The notes: a model not told the origin generated them from the sequence alone. A stretch of 64,000 nt of DNA from Persicitalea sp038235275 (GCA_038235275.1 JBBSUC010000006.1:1-64000), one strand, 5' to 3'. Shown: positions 17,674 to 27,853, counted from the stretch's first letter. A program made the numbers and translations.

Positions 17674-18963
17674 TTACGTGCGGGACAAAGTGTAGGGGCG
17701 CTGGGAATCCATTTTCAGGAAAATGAAGAGCAGAATAGAAAAAGACCACAACGACGAACCGCCGTAGCTAAAGAACGGCAGCGGAATCCCGATGACGGGC
17801 ATCAGGCCGATGGTCATGCCGATGTTAATCATGAAGTGGAAAAAGATGATTCCCGCTACACAGTAGCCATAGACCCGCGCAAAGCGGGTACGTTGTCGCT
17901 CGGCCAGCACTACCAGCCGCATGATGAGGCCCACGAACAGGAAAATGACTACCGCACTGCCGATAAACCCGTGTTCCTCGCCCACGGTGCAGAAAATAAA
18001 GTCGGTGCTTTGCTCAGGCACGAAGTCGAACTTAGTCTGAGTGCCTTCCAGGAAGCCCTTGCCCGCCAACCTTCCCGAGCCAATGGCGATTTTTGATTGA
18101 ATGACGTTCCAGCCCGCGCCGCGCGGGTCGGAGTAAGGGTCAACGAGTACCATGATGCGGCTGCGCTGGTGCTTTTGCAGCACATTATTGATAAAAAAGT
18201 CCATCCCGAACACCACCGCGATCATCAGCCCGGCCACCACCACAGTCGCCGTCATGCCGCCGTTTTTGCGCGTACCCTTGGGCATCAGCCAAATGACCAG
18301 CCCCGCCACGATCAGGATACCGAGCGCGATAAACCACTTCAAGACCAACAGCGTCAGCACAACCAATATCGCCATGATTATCCCAACGGCGGGAATAATG
18401 CCCGGCATTCCCTCGCGGTAAAGCATGATGGCAAAGGAGGCAAAAACCAGCATAGAACCCGTCTCGTTGGACAGCAGGATGAGCAACGCGGGAATGCCGA
18501 TAATCCCCGCAATGGGAACATAGTCTTTCCAGGAGCGGGTCAGGCTCACCGCCGGGTCACTCAGGTACTTAGCCAGCGCCAGGCTGGTGGCCAACTTGGC
18601 AAATTCGGCGGGCTGGATCGAAAAAGAACCGATTTTGATCCAGGAGCGCGAACCGTTGATCTCGCTTCCCGCAAAAAGTACGGCTACCAGCAGCAACACA
18701 AAAGCTCCGTAGATTATGTAAGCGAAAGTGTCGTAAAATTTATAGTCGACGACCAGAATGCAAATGACCAGCAGCACCGTTGTACCCAACCACATCATTT
18801 GCTTGCCGGCGTTGTGCGAAAGGTCGAAGATGTCCGTCGGCACCTCGGGGCTGTACACAGCGGCGTAGATATTAAACCAGCCGATGAGTACGCACAGGAT
18901 GTAGATCAGGACCGCGATCCAGTCGAGGTTTTGCGTTAACGTAGTATTTTTCTTAGGAGCCAC
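17674..18963 (-). CDS. rodA: RodA, peptidoglycan glycosyltransferase (SEDS)
   Basis: SEDS-family polymerase of the elongasome, 429 aa. It has about ten membrane helices; family blocks include INGSRSWIKIGSFSIQPAEFAK and the C-terminal GLMPVIGIPLPFFSYGGSS. It polymerises lipid II during lateral wall growth together with PBP2, whose gene lies directly upstream. A hydrophilic, glycine-rich segment around 235-245 (PKGTRKNGG) is a loop seen in Bacteroidota RodA. The kinase-like gene follows within 2 nt. Confidence 0.95.
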   Translation of the reverse strand: MAPKKNTTLTQNLDWIAVLIYILCVLIGWFNIYAAVYSPEVPTDIFDLSHNAGKQMMWLGTTVLLVICILVVDYKFYDTFAYIIYGAFVLLLVAVLFAGSEINGSRSWIKIGSFSIQPAEFAKLATSLALAKYLSDPAVSLTRSWKDYVPIAGIIGIPALLILLSNETGSMLVFASFAIMLYREGMPGIIPAVGIIMAILVVLTLLVLKWFIALGILIVAGLVIWLMPKGTRKNGGMTATVVVAGLMIAVVFGMDFFINNVLQKHQRSRIMVLVDPYSDPRGAGWNVIQSKIAIGSGRLAGKGFLEGTQTKFDFVPEQSTDFIFCTVGEEHGFIGSAVVIFLFVGLIMRLVVLAERQRTRFARVYGYCVAGIIFFHFMINIGMTIGLMPVIGIPLPFFSYGGSSLWSFSILLFIFLKMDSQRPYTLSRT

Positions 18964-18970
18964 CTTCTAA

Positions 18971-19000
18971 TTGTGAATTAGTGAATTGTGAATTAGTGAA
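18971..19000. repeat. 15-bp exact tandem repeat between mrdA and rodA
   Basis: TTGTGAATTAGTGAA occurs twice in direct succession (18971-18985, 18986-19000), followed by TATTCTTCAC, which can pair with GTGAA. It sits in the 51-nt mrdA-rodA spacer. Confidence 0.75.
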
Positions 19001-19014
19001 TATTCTTCACTCGT

Positions 19015-20952
19015 TCATTCTCCTACCGAAATAGTCGCTTTCGCCGTGAGGACTGGCTTGGCTTTCTTTTCGGCAATTGGAGCTTCCAATTCCTTCTTCC
19101 TTGTGGTATCCTTCGTCTCGGGCTTTTTGGGAGCGGGGGCGGCGATGTGCGGCATGTAGTTCTTGTGGAGAATATAATTCTCAATCGCTTTGTTCTCCGT
19201 CTTGCCTTTCAGGTATCGCTCGATGATTAAGTTAGCGACGGGAGCCGCCGACACGCCGCCCCATACGCCGTTCTCGACGAAAGCGGCGATGGCAATCTTA
19301 GGATTGTTGGCGGGAGCAAAGCCAATGAATATGGCATGGGCCTGACCTTTTTTATTCTGAGAGGTCCCCGTCTTGCCCGCAATCTGAATGTTCTCAATGC
19401 GAGCCATCCGCATCACCGTGCCCGCCTCCACCGCTCCGATCATACCGGGGATAACGGTTTCGAAGTGCTGACGTTCGATGCCCGTTTCGTGCCGTACTTT
19501 GTACTGGGGCAGCGGGTTGTCCTTTTTACCGATGCCGCTCACGATATGCGGCGTATAATAATAACCTCGGTTGGCGATGATTGCCGCCACGTTGGCCATT
19601 TTCAGGTGAGTAATCAGTAGTTCGCCCTCACCGATGCTGAGCGAATAGACGTTGGAAAACTTCCAGCGCTTCACGCCATAAACTCGGTCGTAGTATTCTA
19701 CGTCGGGCAGGCTACCCTTGTACTCGCTGGGCAGGTCCACGCCGAGCCGCTCGCCGATGCCGAATTTAGCCACCTGGTCGTGCCACTTAGCCAGTCCCGC
19801 GCGGGAGGCTTCGTAGGTGTTACTGAGGTCGTTATTATATAGGATACTTTGGAATACCCGGTAGAAATAAGGGTTACAGGAATGCTGAACAGCTTGCGGG
19901 ACGTTGTTGCCGTGGCCGCCGCCGTGGCACTTCATGGGTACGCCCGCGTGCGAGAAGGCCGTGCCGGGCTGGATGGCCCCCTGTTGCAAAGCCGTGAGGG
20001 CCTGAATCACTTTAAAAGTCGAACCCGGTCGGTAACTCGCCATGACCGGACGGTTGAATAGCGGCTTGTAGGGGTTTTCGACCAATTCCTGGTAGTTTTC
20101 GGAAAAGTGACGGGTAGCGAGTTTGTTGGGATCGTAGTTGGGGGCCGAAACGATGGCCAGAATCTGTCCGGTACTGGGTTCGATGGCTACCACGCTGCCC
20201 ACTTTGTTGACCATCAGACTATCGGCGTACTGCTGTAGGTCAAAGTCGATACCCGTGTAGAGGTTTTGTCCGGCCACGGCCATCGTGTCGAGCTCGCCGT
20301 CCTTCCAGGAGCCTTTGACCACGCCGTGCACGTTTTGCATTACGAACTTGACACCCCGACGGCCCCTCAGTTCTTTTTCATAAAAACTTTCCAACCCGCT
20401 TTGCCCGTAATAGTCGCCCTGCTGGTAGTAAAAACCATCCTGTTTTTTCAACTGTCCACCGGTAATTTCGCTGACGTAGCCAAGCGAGTTGGCCATCGTC
20501 GGGGCCGTGTAGGTGCGCATGGAGCTTTTGGCAAACTCAAAACCGGGGTAGTCTACCATAATGTCCTGAATTCGGGCAAAATCCTCCCGCGAGAGTTGCC
20601 GCAGGAACATCGAAGGCTTGGCGCGCGAATAGCTCGCCGCCGCCGTCATCAAGCTGTCGAAGGAGTGGCGCTCAATATTGAGGAGTCGGCAGAATTGCAG
20701 CGTATCGCGCACTTTGGCTTTGTAAGGCGTCACCAGCAGATCATACACAGGAGTGTTGTACACCATCAGTTTGCCATTGCGGTCGTAAATCTGCCCCCGG
20801 AAGGGAACCTCCGCAATCCGCTTGATGGAGTTAGCCGACGACTCGATGGAGTAACTATCGTCCAGTACCTGCAAATGGAATAGCCGAAGCAGAAAGACGG
20901 CTCCTATCACTCCGAAAAAACTAATGATTACAAAACGACGATTATCAAGCAT
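19015..20952 (-). CDS. mrdA: Penicillin-binding protein 2, elongasome transpeptidase
   Basis: Class B PBP, 645 aa, with a single N-terminal membrane anchor (RRFVIISFFGVIGAVFLLRL). A pedestal/dimerisation domain is followed by the transpeptidase domain. Active-site motifs are SxxK in PGSTFKV (Ser near 310), SCN in QHSCNPYF and KTG in AGKTGTSQ (near 524). A charged C-terminal tail rich in Lys/Glu/Pro extends beyond the catalytic fold. It crosslinks peptidoglycan made by RodA; mreBCD are not adjacent here. Confidence 0.96.
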   Translation of the reverse strand: MLDNRRFVIISFFGVIGAVFLLRLFHLQVLDDSYSIESSANSIKRIAEVPFRGQIYDRNGKLMVYNTPVYDLLVTPYKAKVRDTLQFCRLLNIERHSFDSLMTAAASYSRAKPSMFLRQLSREDFARIQDIMVDYPGFEFAKSSMRTYTAPTMANSLGYVSEITGGQLKKQDGFYYQQGDYYGQSGLESFYEKELRGRRGVKFVMQNVHGVVKGSWKDGELDTMAVAGQNLYTGIDFDLQQYADSLMVNKVGSVVAIEPSTGQILAIVSAPNYDPNKLATRHFSENYQELVENPYKPLFNRPVMASYRPGSTFKVIQALTALQQGAIQPGTAFSHAGVPMKCHGGGHGNNVPQAVQHSCNPYFYRVFQSILYNNDLSNTYEASRAGLAKWHDQVAKFGIGERLGVDLPSEYKGSLPDVEYYDRVYGVKRWKFSNVYSLSIGEGELLITHLKMANVAAIIANRGYYYTPHIVSGIGKKDNPLPQYKVRHETGIERQHFETVIPGMIGAVEAGTVMRMARIENIQIAGKTGTSQNKKGQAHAIFIGFAPANNPKIAIAAFVENGVWGGVSAAPVANLIIERYLKGKTENKAIENYILHKNYMPHIAAPAPKKPETKDTTRKKELEAPIAEKKAKPVLTAKATISVGE

Positions 20953-21026
20953 TTACGTATAAAAATTCCTGCCCCACAAATTTTCCCGCGAAGTTCGTCA
21001 GAAAATGTTAAGAATCAAAGGGGAAA

Positions 21027-22037
21027 CTACCATCCCGCTCCCTTAACGCTCGCCCGAATCCGGCAGAGGTAGCCGTCGGCGGTAATGTAAAGCGTTTTAC
21101 CGTCGTCGCCCCAGGCACAGTTAGCAGTGGCTTGCCCGGTTTCGATGCGGCCCAGTAGCGTACCTTCGGGACTTAGCACCAATATACCACCCGGCCCGGT
21201 GGTCCAGACATTACCCTGCTGATCCAGTTTTAAGCCGTCGGGTAGCCCCTGCAATCCCTTCTTAACCAACGGTGTAGCGTCGTAGAAAAGTTTACCCGCA
21301 TCCAAATTTCCGTCACTTTTCACTGGATAAACCATGATTACGGCTTTATCCGGGTCGGACTGCGCTACGTAGAGCGTCTTGCCATCCGGCGAGAAGGCCA
21401 GGCCGTTCGGTCGCGTTAGGTTTTCGATAACCATTGTGACCTGTCCGTCGGGGGTAACTCGATACACGCCGAAGGTATCGATTTCGCGCGTGGGATCGTC
21501 GGCCTTTTTCGGCAGGCCGTAGGGCGGGTCGGTGAAGTAGTAGCTGCCGTTACCCGCGTGCTGCACTACGTCGTTGGGGCTGTTGAAGCGCTTGCCCCGG
21601 TAGCGGTCGGCGAGGGTAATTTTGCCGCCGCCCGTCAGCGGCATGGCCGATATCCGGCGGTCGCCGTGTTCGCAGGAAATCAGGCGACCTTTGTCGTCAA
21701 TGGCCAGGCCATTGCTACCCGATTCATCGCTGTAGGTCGCCAACCCGGTGTAGCCGGAGGGTTTGAGAAAAACGCTGATTCCTTCTTTTTCCGACCATCT
21801 GAAGATAGTGTTCTGCGGTACATCCGAGAAAATCAGAAAGCCACCATTTTTTACCCAAACGGGACCTTCCGACCAGTCGAAGCCCGTGGCGAGTACTTCC
21901 AGCTTGGTGTCTTTCGGAACCAGTTTTTCAAAGCGCGGGTCGTCGTACTGGATTTGGCCGAGGGTGGGGTAGACGGTTTGGGCCTGGGCATCGAGGAGGG
22001 TTAGCAGTAGCGATGCAACAAAGAGTTTAGCCTTCAT
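21027..22037 (-). CDS. Exported SMP-30/gluconolactonase-like protein
   Basis: Six-bladed beta-propeller lactonase family, about 336 aa from the start at 22037 (MKAKLFVASLL), which supplies a signal peptide ending near DAQAQT. Metal-site segments typical of the family are visible (FDWSEGPVW, RFNSPNDVVQ, RPNGLAFSPDGKTLYVAQSD). It probably hydrolyses a sugar lactone in the periplasm. The longer ORF start at 22094 would place the signal peptide internally. Confidence 0.9.
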   Translation of the reverse strand: MKAKLFVASLLLTLLDAQAQTVYPTLGQIQYDDPRFEKLVPKDTKLEVLATGFDWSEGPVWVKNGGFLIFSDVPQNTIFRWSEKEGISVFLKPSGYTGLATYSDESGSNGLAIDDKGRLISCEHGDRRISAMPLTGGGKITLADRYRGKRFNSPNDVVQHAGNGSYYFTDPPYGLPKKADDPTREIDTFGVYRVTPDGQVTMVIENLTRPNGLAFSPDGKTLYVAQSDPDKAVIMVYPVKSDGNLDAGKLFYDATPLVKKGLQGLPDGLKLDQQGNVWTTGPGGILVLSPEGTLLGRIETGQATANCAWGDDGKTLYITADGYLCRIRASVKGAGW

Positions 22038-22162
22038 AAGGAGTTGGGGTGCATTCTTGAAAGAGCAAGTATAAACGAAAAAGGCCTGGCTCATTGAGAA
22101 TCTACCTTCCTTGGTTTCCTACGGATAAAAAAGTGCCGCTTAAAGGGTAACTTGCGTTCCCC

Positions 22163-24283
22163 ATGAAGCAACTCACCCAAAACCTTAAAACCGGGCAAAC
22201 CACCCTGATGGAAGTCCCCGCTCCGCAGGTAAAGCCCGGCGCGGTGCTGATCCAAACGCGTCGCAGCCTGGTGTCGCTGGGTACCGAGCGGATGCTGGTA
22301 GAATTCGGGAAAGCGAATCTGCTGAACAAAGCCAGGCAGCAGCCTGAGAAGGTGAAAATGGTTTTGGACAAAATAAAGACCGACGGCCTGCCGACCACCC
22401 TGCGGTCAGTATTCAACAAACTGGAGCAACCCATTCCGTTGGGCTACTGCAACGCCGGTACCGTCATCGCCCTCGGCGCGGGCGTTACCGACCTCCAAAT
22501 TGGCGACCGCGTAGCCAGCAATGGTCCCCACGCCGAGGTGGTGAGCGTGCCGCGCAATTTGGTAGCCAAAATCCCCGACAATGTCTCCGATGACGCAGCG
22601 GCTTTCACCATCATCGGAGCCATCGGCTTGCAGGGCATCCGGCTGCTCGATCCCACACTGGGCGAAACGGTGGTCGTGATCGGGTTGGGGCTCATCGGCT
22701 TGCTAACCGCCGAATTACTGCGACTCAACGGCTGCCGCGTGGTGGGCGTCGATCTGGACGAAGCTAAACTCGAGATCGCTCGCGCCAAGGGCATCGAATC
22801 CTGCAATCCCGCCAAGGGCGACGATCCGGTAAAGTTCGTGCAAGATAGGACGGGCGGTGTAGGAGCCGATGGTGTCATCATTACCGCCTCGGCCAAAAAC
22901 AGCGATCTCATTTCGCAGGCCGCGCGGATGTCGCGGCAACGCGGCAAAATCGTGCTGATTGGCGTGGTGGGTCTGGATTTGAACCGGACGGAATTTTACG
23001 AGAAAGAGTTGACTTTCCAGGTATCCTGCTCCTACGGGCCGGGCCGCTACGACGACGGCTACGAGCAAAAAGGTCAGGACTACCCGCTCCCCTTCGTCCG
23101 CTGGACCGAAAATCGTAACTTCCAGACCATCCTCCAACTACTAGCCACCGGACTGCTGGATGTGAAACCCTTCATCACGGAAGTCGTGCCGCTGGCGGAC
23201 TTCGATAAGATTTATGGGAAAATTGGTTCGTCTAAGGCTATCGCCTCGCTGCTGGAATACCCGGAGGAAATTGCTCTACAAGCGACAATTCAGCACCAAA
23301 CAACTTCTTTTGCGGGACGTAAAGGCATCGTGGGGATTATTGGCGCAGGGAATTTTACCAAAATGACGCTACTGCCCGCTCTCAAAGGTGCGGATTTGAA
23401 ATTCATAGCCAGTGCCAACGGCTTGTCGGGTACGGCTCTAGCGCAAAAGTACGGTATCGCCCGCAGTACCACCGACTACCGTGAAATCCTGCAAGACGAC
23501 GAAGTGGATTTGGTCCTTATTACCACTCGTCACGACCAGCACGCCCGGCTGACGCTGGAAGCTTTACGGGCAGGGAAGCACGTTTTCGTAGAAAAACCGC
23601 TGGCGATTTTTCGGGAAGAATTGGACCAGATTGAGGATTTTTTTACCAAGAACAGCCCTGCGCTTTCTCTGACCGTCGGCTTCAATCGCCGGTTCTCGCC
23701 CCACGCACAGAAGATGAAAACGCTGCTCGGCAATGCCCCAATGAACGTAGTGGCGACGATGAACGCGGGCCATATTCCGGCTAATTCCTGGGTCCACGAC
23801 CGCGCGGTGGGCGGTGGGCGCATCTTGGGCGAAGCCTGTCATTTTATCGACCTCATCACTTACTTCACGGGTAGCCTGGTCACAGAGGTGTGCATGAATG
23901 CGATGGGCCAAAATCCCAATGAAACGACCGACAATGCCAGTATTTTGCTAAAATACGCCAACGGCTCCACGGGCGTCGTCAACTACTTCGCCAATGGTAG
24001 CAAGGCATCTTCCAAAGAACGTATGGAGGTGTATTCGCAAGATCGGACGCTAATTCTGGATAATTTCCGTACCCTGAAAGGATATGGATTCGGAAACTTT
24101 TCCAAACTAAAAACCCAGCAGGATAAAGGCCACCGCGAGCAGTTTCGGCAACTCCTGGAAGCAGTACGAGAAGGTGGCGAACCGCTGATTCCACTGGTCG
24201 AAATTTTCAACACAACGAAAGCCGCATTAGCGGCGATCGAAAGTTTGAAAGGTAAAGCTTGGGTTTCTGTAAAGGTAGGGTAG
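22163..24283 (+). CDS. Bidomain oxidoreductase: Zn-ADH-like plus Gfo/Idh/MocA
   Basis: 706-aa fusion. Residues about 1-345 are a medium-chain alcohol dehydrogenase-like unit with GNAGTVIALG-type GroES fold and a cofactor loop VVVIGLGLIGLL; residues about 370-706 are a Gfo/Idh/MocA dehydrogenase with VGIIGAGNFTKM and the active-site EKPLA motif. Such fusions are found in polysaccharide biosynthesis clusters and are thought to act on nucleotide- or polymer-linked sugars. No glycosyltransferases are adjacent here, so the pathway is uncertain. The gene is convergent with a CpsB-like phosphatase gene. Confidence 0.9.
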   Translation: MKQLTQNLKTGQTTLMEVPAPQVKPGAVLIQTRRSLVSLGTERMLVEFGKANLLNKARQQPEKVKMVLDKIKTDGLPTTLRSVFNKLEQPIPLGYCNAGTVIALGAGVTDLQIGDRVASNGPHAEVVSVPRNLVAKIPDNVSDDAAAFTIIGAIGLQGIRLLDPTLGETVVVIGLGLIGLLTAELLRLNGCRVVGVDLDEAKLEIARAKGIESCNPAKGDDPVKFVQDRTGGVGADGVIITASAKNSDLISQAARMSRQRGKIVLIGVVGLDLNRTEFYEKELTFQVSCSYGPGRYDDGYEQKGQDYPLPFVRWTENRNFQTILQLLATGLLDVKPFITEVVPLADFDKIYGKIGSSKAIASLLEYPEEIALQATIQHQTTSFAGRKGIVGIIGAGNFTKMTLLPALKGADLKFIASANGLSGTALAQKYGIARSTTDYREILQDDEVDLVLITTRHDQHARLTLEALRAGKHVFVEKPLAIFREELDQIEDFFTKNSPALSLTVGFNRRFSPHAQKMKTLLGNAPMNVVATMNAGHIPANSWVHDRAVGGGRILGEACHFIDLITYFTGSLVTEVCMNAMGQNPNETTDNASILLKYANGSTGVVNYFANGSKASSKERMEVYSQDRTLILDNFRTLKGYGFGNFSKLKTQQDKGHREQFRQLLEAVREGGEPLIPLVEIFNTTKAALAAIESLKGKAWVSVKVG

Positions 24284-24296
24284 GAGCGATCGCTGC

Positions 24297-25043
24297 TTAG
24301 ACAGTTTCTTTCTTTGGCAGTAGTTGCTCGTTATAAAACTTATAAGTACCGATCCACTTGGAGCGGCTCAGCTTTTTCAGCCCGTCGAGGTGGCTCATGC
24401 GATGAGCGTCGGTACCGAGGTAAGTAATGAGGTTTTCCTTAAGGAGCCACTCAGCGGTGTGGGCCACTCCTTCGCCGTAGTGTCCGGTGAGGGAGAGTGC
24501 ATTGAGTTGCAACTCGACGCCTTGGGTCGTAAAACGGCGATAAGCTTCGGGATCGGTGTGGTAGTAGGCGTAGCGCTCGGGATGCGCCAGGACGGGCCGG
24601 TAGCCGTGTTCGATGATAGAAAAGAGCGTTTCGGAAACGTTCATCAACTGCGTCGTGTAGGGCAACTCTACCAAAACCCGCTTCTCGCCCAGCGTAAGCA
24701 GCGGCTCTTCGTTCCGTAGTATATCGCTGAAATGCTCATCGAGAAAATACTCGGCAGCGGCGTCGATGGTCACAGTCAGGCCCGCTTCCTGGCAGGCGGC
24801 ACGAACCGCTTCGACGCTGGCGAGAATCCCCTCCGGCGTGTTGCGATAACAATCCCAAATGACGTGTGGCGTGGTGACGAGGTGCTGGTAGCCCAGTGAC
24901 GCCAAGCGACGAATCATGTCCAGAGACTCCTCCATGCTCTGGACACCATCATCAAGCCCCGGCAACAAATGCGAGTGCAGGTCCATGCCCAGGGCGGACA
25001 GGTCGAGTTTGGGAGGCGGAGATTTACGGAACCAGTCGAACAA
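24297..25043 (-). CDS. CpsB/YwqE-like PHP tyrosine phosphatase
   Basis: 248-aa metal-dependent phosphoesterase of the PHP superfamily. Metal-ligand motifs are DLHSHLLPGLDDG (about 21-33), TTPHV, the central VLAHPERY and LGTDAHR near 216. Homologues dephosphorylate tyrosine kinases controlling capsule or exopolysaccharide export (CpsB, Wzb-like role). The nearby bidomain sugar oxidoreductase supports a polysaccharide link, but no BY-kinase gene is in the window. Confidence 0.9.
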   Translation of the reverse strand: MFDWFRKSPPPKLDLSALGMDLHSHLLPGLDDGVQSMEESLDMIRRLASLGYQHLVTTPHVIWDCYRNTPEGILASVEAVRAACQEAGLTVTIDAAAEYFLDEHFSDILRNEEPLLTLGEKRVLVELPYTTQLMNVSETLFSIIEHGYRPVLAHPERYAYYHTDPEAYRRFTTQGVELQLNALSLTGHYGEGVAHTAEWLLKENLITYLGTDAHRMSHLDGLKKLSRSKWIGTYKFYNEQLLPKKETV

Positions 25044-25161
25044 GGATGCGCTTGGGTGTTAATTTTGGGGGGGAATAAACGCGATGCTTCGCGTCTAGCC
25101 GACCGCGTCTCTCTGCGTATTTACAGCCACAAAGGTAAGACCTAATAAATTGAATACCCAT

Positions 25162-25881
25162 TCATAAAGAAACCATTCCTAAAAGCAGTGCTGCCAGCGC
25201 CGCCCCCACGAATGGCCCCACGACGGGAATCCAGCCATAGGCCCAGTCCGACGACCCTTTGCCCGCGATGGGCAGCAGGGCGTGGGCCACGCGCGGGCCG
25301 AGGTCGCGGGCCGGGTTGACGGCATAGCCCGTGGGTCCGCCCAGTGACAGGCCGATGCTCCACACCAGCATCCCGACCAGGTAAGGACCGAGGCCCGGCG
25401 GCACGTCTTCGGTATGGCCGATGCCACTCAATCCGACAATCAAGAAAACCGTCGCTAAAACCTCGCTCACAAAGTTAGGACCGGTGGCGCGGATGGCGGG
25501 ACCGGTGGCAAAGCAGGCGAGTTTATCGGCGGGATCTTCGGTGGCGGCCCAGTGCGGCATATAATGAATCCAGACCAGCACCGCACCCAAAAATGCCCCG
25601 ATCATCTGCGCCGTGATAAAGCCCAGCACGTTGGAGTAATCGCCCGATAGTACGGCATTGCCCAGCGTCACGGCAGGGTTGATGTGCGCCTCGGGGCTAC
25701 CGAAAAGTTTGGCCGTAAAAATACCCATCAGTACTGCCAGGCCCCAGCCCGTGGCGATCACGATCCAGCCGCCGCTATTGCCTTTGGTTTGTTTCAAAAC
25801 GACATTGGCCACGACGCCGTCGCCGAGCAGCATCAGCACGGTAGTGCCTAGTAATTCACCTAGGAAGGGAGAAGGGCTCAT
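25162..25881 (-). CDS. Aquaglyceroporin (MIP family channel)
   Basis: 239-aa channel with two half-helix signatures: AHINPAVTLG (about 66-75) and YAVNPARDLGPR (about 185-196). The Asp following the second NPA (NPARD) is characteristic of glycerol facilitators (GlpF-like) rather than water-only AqpZ. Six transmembrane helices are apparent. No glycerol kinase is nearby. Confidence 0.93.
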   Translation of the reverse strand: MSPSPFLGELLGTTVLMLLGDGVVANVVLKQTKGNSGGWIVIATGWGLAVLMGIFTAKLFGSPEAHINPAVTLGNAVLSGDYSNVLGFITAQMIGAFLGAVLVWIHYMPHWAATEDPADKLACFATGPAIRATGPNFVSEVLATVFLIVGLSGIGHTEDVPPGLGPYLVGMLVWSIGLSLGGPTGYAVNPARDLGPRVAHALLPIAGKGSSDWAYGWIPVVGPFVGAALAALLLGMVSL

Positions 25882-26031
25882 TCAATGAAAAGTAAATAAT
25901 GAAAAAATAACAATGCAGTCAAGCGTATCATCTGGGGCGGAAAGTACCAGAATTGTTTTAAAATATCCAGCAGAAATACAGAAAGAGTTTTTAAATAAAA
26001 TTCCGGCCGCTTCCCAAAGAGCCAATTGCTT

Positions 26032-26039
26032 TACCTTTG
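26032..26039 (+). promoter_or_regulatory. -7 promoter box (TACCTTTG) for purB
   Basis: An exact TAnnTTTG match 28 nt upstream of the purB start codon, in the intergenic gap to the divergent aquaporin gene. Confidence 0.55.
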
Positions 26040-26067
26040 CCCTTTCCGAATCATCATCCCGCTAACT

Positions 26068-27414
26068 ATGAATCTGAATCAACTGACGGCCATTTCGCCC
26101 GTGGATGGCCGCTACCATAAGCAAGTCACCGAGCTTTCTTCCTACTTTTCTGAGTACGCCCTCATTTATTACCGGGTCATGGTGGAAGTGGAATACTTCA
26201 TCGCGCTCTGTGAAGTACCGCTGCCCCAACTAAGCGAGATAGACGATAGTTTCTACCCGAAGCTGCGCGATATTTATAAAGATTTCAATGAGACAGACGC
26301 CCAACAGATCAAAGAAATTGAGAAAACGACCAACCACGACGTGAAGGCGGTGGAGTATTTTCTCAAAGAAAAATTCGAGACGATAGGTTTGGAGAAATAC
26401 GGCGAATTCATCCACTTCGGACTGACCTCGCAGGACATTAACAATACCGCCATCCCGCTCTCGCTCAAAGACGCGCTCGAGCGGCAGGTGAAGCCGCTGT
26501 TCCGGCAGGTGCTTTTTGTACTGAAGCGCATGAGCATCGAGTGGCGCAACGTGCCGATGCTGGCCTACACCCACGGGCAACCCGCTTCGCCCACGCGGGT
26601 CGGGAAGGAGTTTCTGGTGTTTGTGGAAAGGCTGGAACGGCAGTTCGAGTTATTGGATCAAGTTCCCTACTCGGCCAAGTTCGGCGGGGCAACGGGCAAT
26701 TTCAACGCCCACCACGTAGCCTATCCTGAGGTAGACTGGATGAAGTTTGCCAACCATTTTGTGGAGGGCCTGGGCCTAAAGCGCAGCCGCCACACCACGC
26801 AAATAGAGCATTACGACAACTTGGCCGCTACCTTCGACGGACTGAAGCGGCTGAACAACATCCTCCTCGACCTGAACCGCGACCTGTGGACGTACATTTC
26901 GATGCACTTTTTCAAACAAAAAATAAAGGCGGGTGAAATCGGCTCGTCGGCTATGCCGCATAAGGTAAACCCGATCGACTTCGAGAATTCGGAAGGTAAC
27001 CTCGGCATCGCCAACGCGCTGTTTGAGCATTTTTCGGCCAAATTGCCCATCTCGCGCTTGCAGAGGGACTTGACCGACTCCACCGTGCTGCGCAACGTGG
27101 GCGTCCCCATCGCGCACCAGGTCATCGCGCTGCATTCGTTATTAAAGGGCCTGGGCAAGCTGGAAATCAACGAAAACGTCATCCGCGCCGAACTGGAAGA
27201 AAACTGGGTGGTCGTATCGGAGGCCATCCAAACCATCCTGCGCCGCGAGGGCTACCCGAAACCCTATGAAGCCCTCAAAGAACTCACCCGCACCAACGAA
27301 AAAGTAACGCACGACACGCTGACACGCTTCATCGAAACCCTCGACGTGTCGGAAGCCATACGCGAAGAACTCCGCCTCATCACGCCCTTCAATTATCTCG
27401 GCGTAGTGGAATGA
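26068..27414 (+). CDS. purB: Adenylosuccinate lyase
   Basis: Fumarase/aspartase-superfamily enzyme acting twice in purine synthesis (SAICAR to AICAR; adenylosuccinate to AMP). The start at 26068 (MNLNQLTAISPVDGRYH) matches the family; the ORF has 14 spurious upstream codons. Signature loop GSSAMPHKVNPIDFEN and active-site GLTSQDINNTA/YTHGQPASPT are present. It is about 448 aa, full length, similar to the E. coli-type PurB. Confidence 0.97.
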   Translation: MNLNQLTAISPVDGRYHKQVTELSSYFSEYALIYYRVMVEVEYFIALCEVPLPQLSEIDDSFYPKLRDIYKDFNETDAQQIKEIEKTTNHDVKAVEYFLKEKFETIGLEKYGEFIHFGLTSQDINNTAIPLSLKDALERQVKPLFRQVLFVLKRMSIEWRNVPMLAYTHGQPASPTRVGKEFLVFVERLERQFELLDQVPYSAKFGGATGNFNAHHVAYPEVDWMKFANHFVEGLGLKRSRHTTQIEHYDNLAATFDGLKRLNNILLDLNRDLWTYISMHFFKQKIKAGEIGSSAMPHKVNPIDFENSEGNLGIANALFEHFSAKLPISRLQRDLTDSTVLRNVGVPIAHQVIALHSLLKGLGKLEINENVIRAELEENWVVVSEAIQTILRREGYPKPYEALKELTRTNEKVTHDTLTRFIETLDVSEAIREELRLITPFNYLGVVE

Positions 27415-27421
27415 ACGCCTC

Positions 27422-27853
27422 TTACATCGTCGGCGTCATCTGCACCGACGCTACTTTCCAGGCTCCGCCCTGCCGCACGCATACGCTCGTAAACGCCAGC
27501 GTGTTCTCGAAGCGGTTCCCTTGAAAGCTTCCTTTGGCGCGCCAGGTACCCGTTACCACGGCGGCATCGCCGTAGGTGCGGGTTTGGGTGCCGGACAAAG
27601 TACCTATTTCAATGTTGAAGTAGCCACCATTCATGGCTTCGGCCAACGAGTTACCGTCCACCAGTGAGCCGTCGAAACTCAGGATAACGAAATCGGTCGT
27701 CAGCAGCGGGCGCAGGGCTGCGCCGTTTTCGTCGAGCAGGGCTTTAAAGAAAGCCTCCGTGCTTTCGGTGGGATTGGTCGGCGGGTTGATTTGCTGCGCA
27801 AAAGTGGGGAGGGTGGCCAGCGCCAGCAGCCAGGTCAGGAAGGCTTTTTTCAT
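27422..27853 (-). CDS. Exported SnoaL/NTF2-like protein (DUF4440-type)
   Basis: 143 aa from the start at 27853 (MKKAFLTWLLALATLPTFAQQ), which gives a clear signal peptide; the upstream codons of the open frame add nothing recognisable. The mature cystatin-like/NTF2 fold is suggested by ESTEAFFKALLDENGAALRPLLTTDF and the C-terminal GGAWKVASVQ strand. Its function is unknown. The stop lies 7 nt from the purB stop (convergent). Confidence 0.78.
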   Translation of the reverse strand: MKKAFLTWLLALATLPTFAQQINPPTNPTESTEAFFKALLDENGAALRPLLTTDFVILSFDGSLVDGNSLAEAMNGGYFNIEIGTLSGTQTRTYGDAAVVTGTWRAKGSFQGNRFENTLAFTSVCVRQGGAWKVASVQMTPTM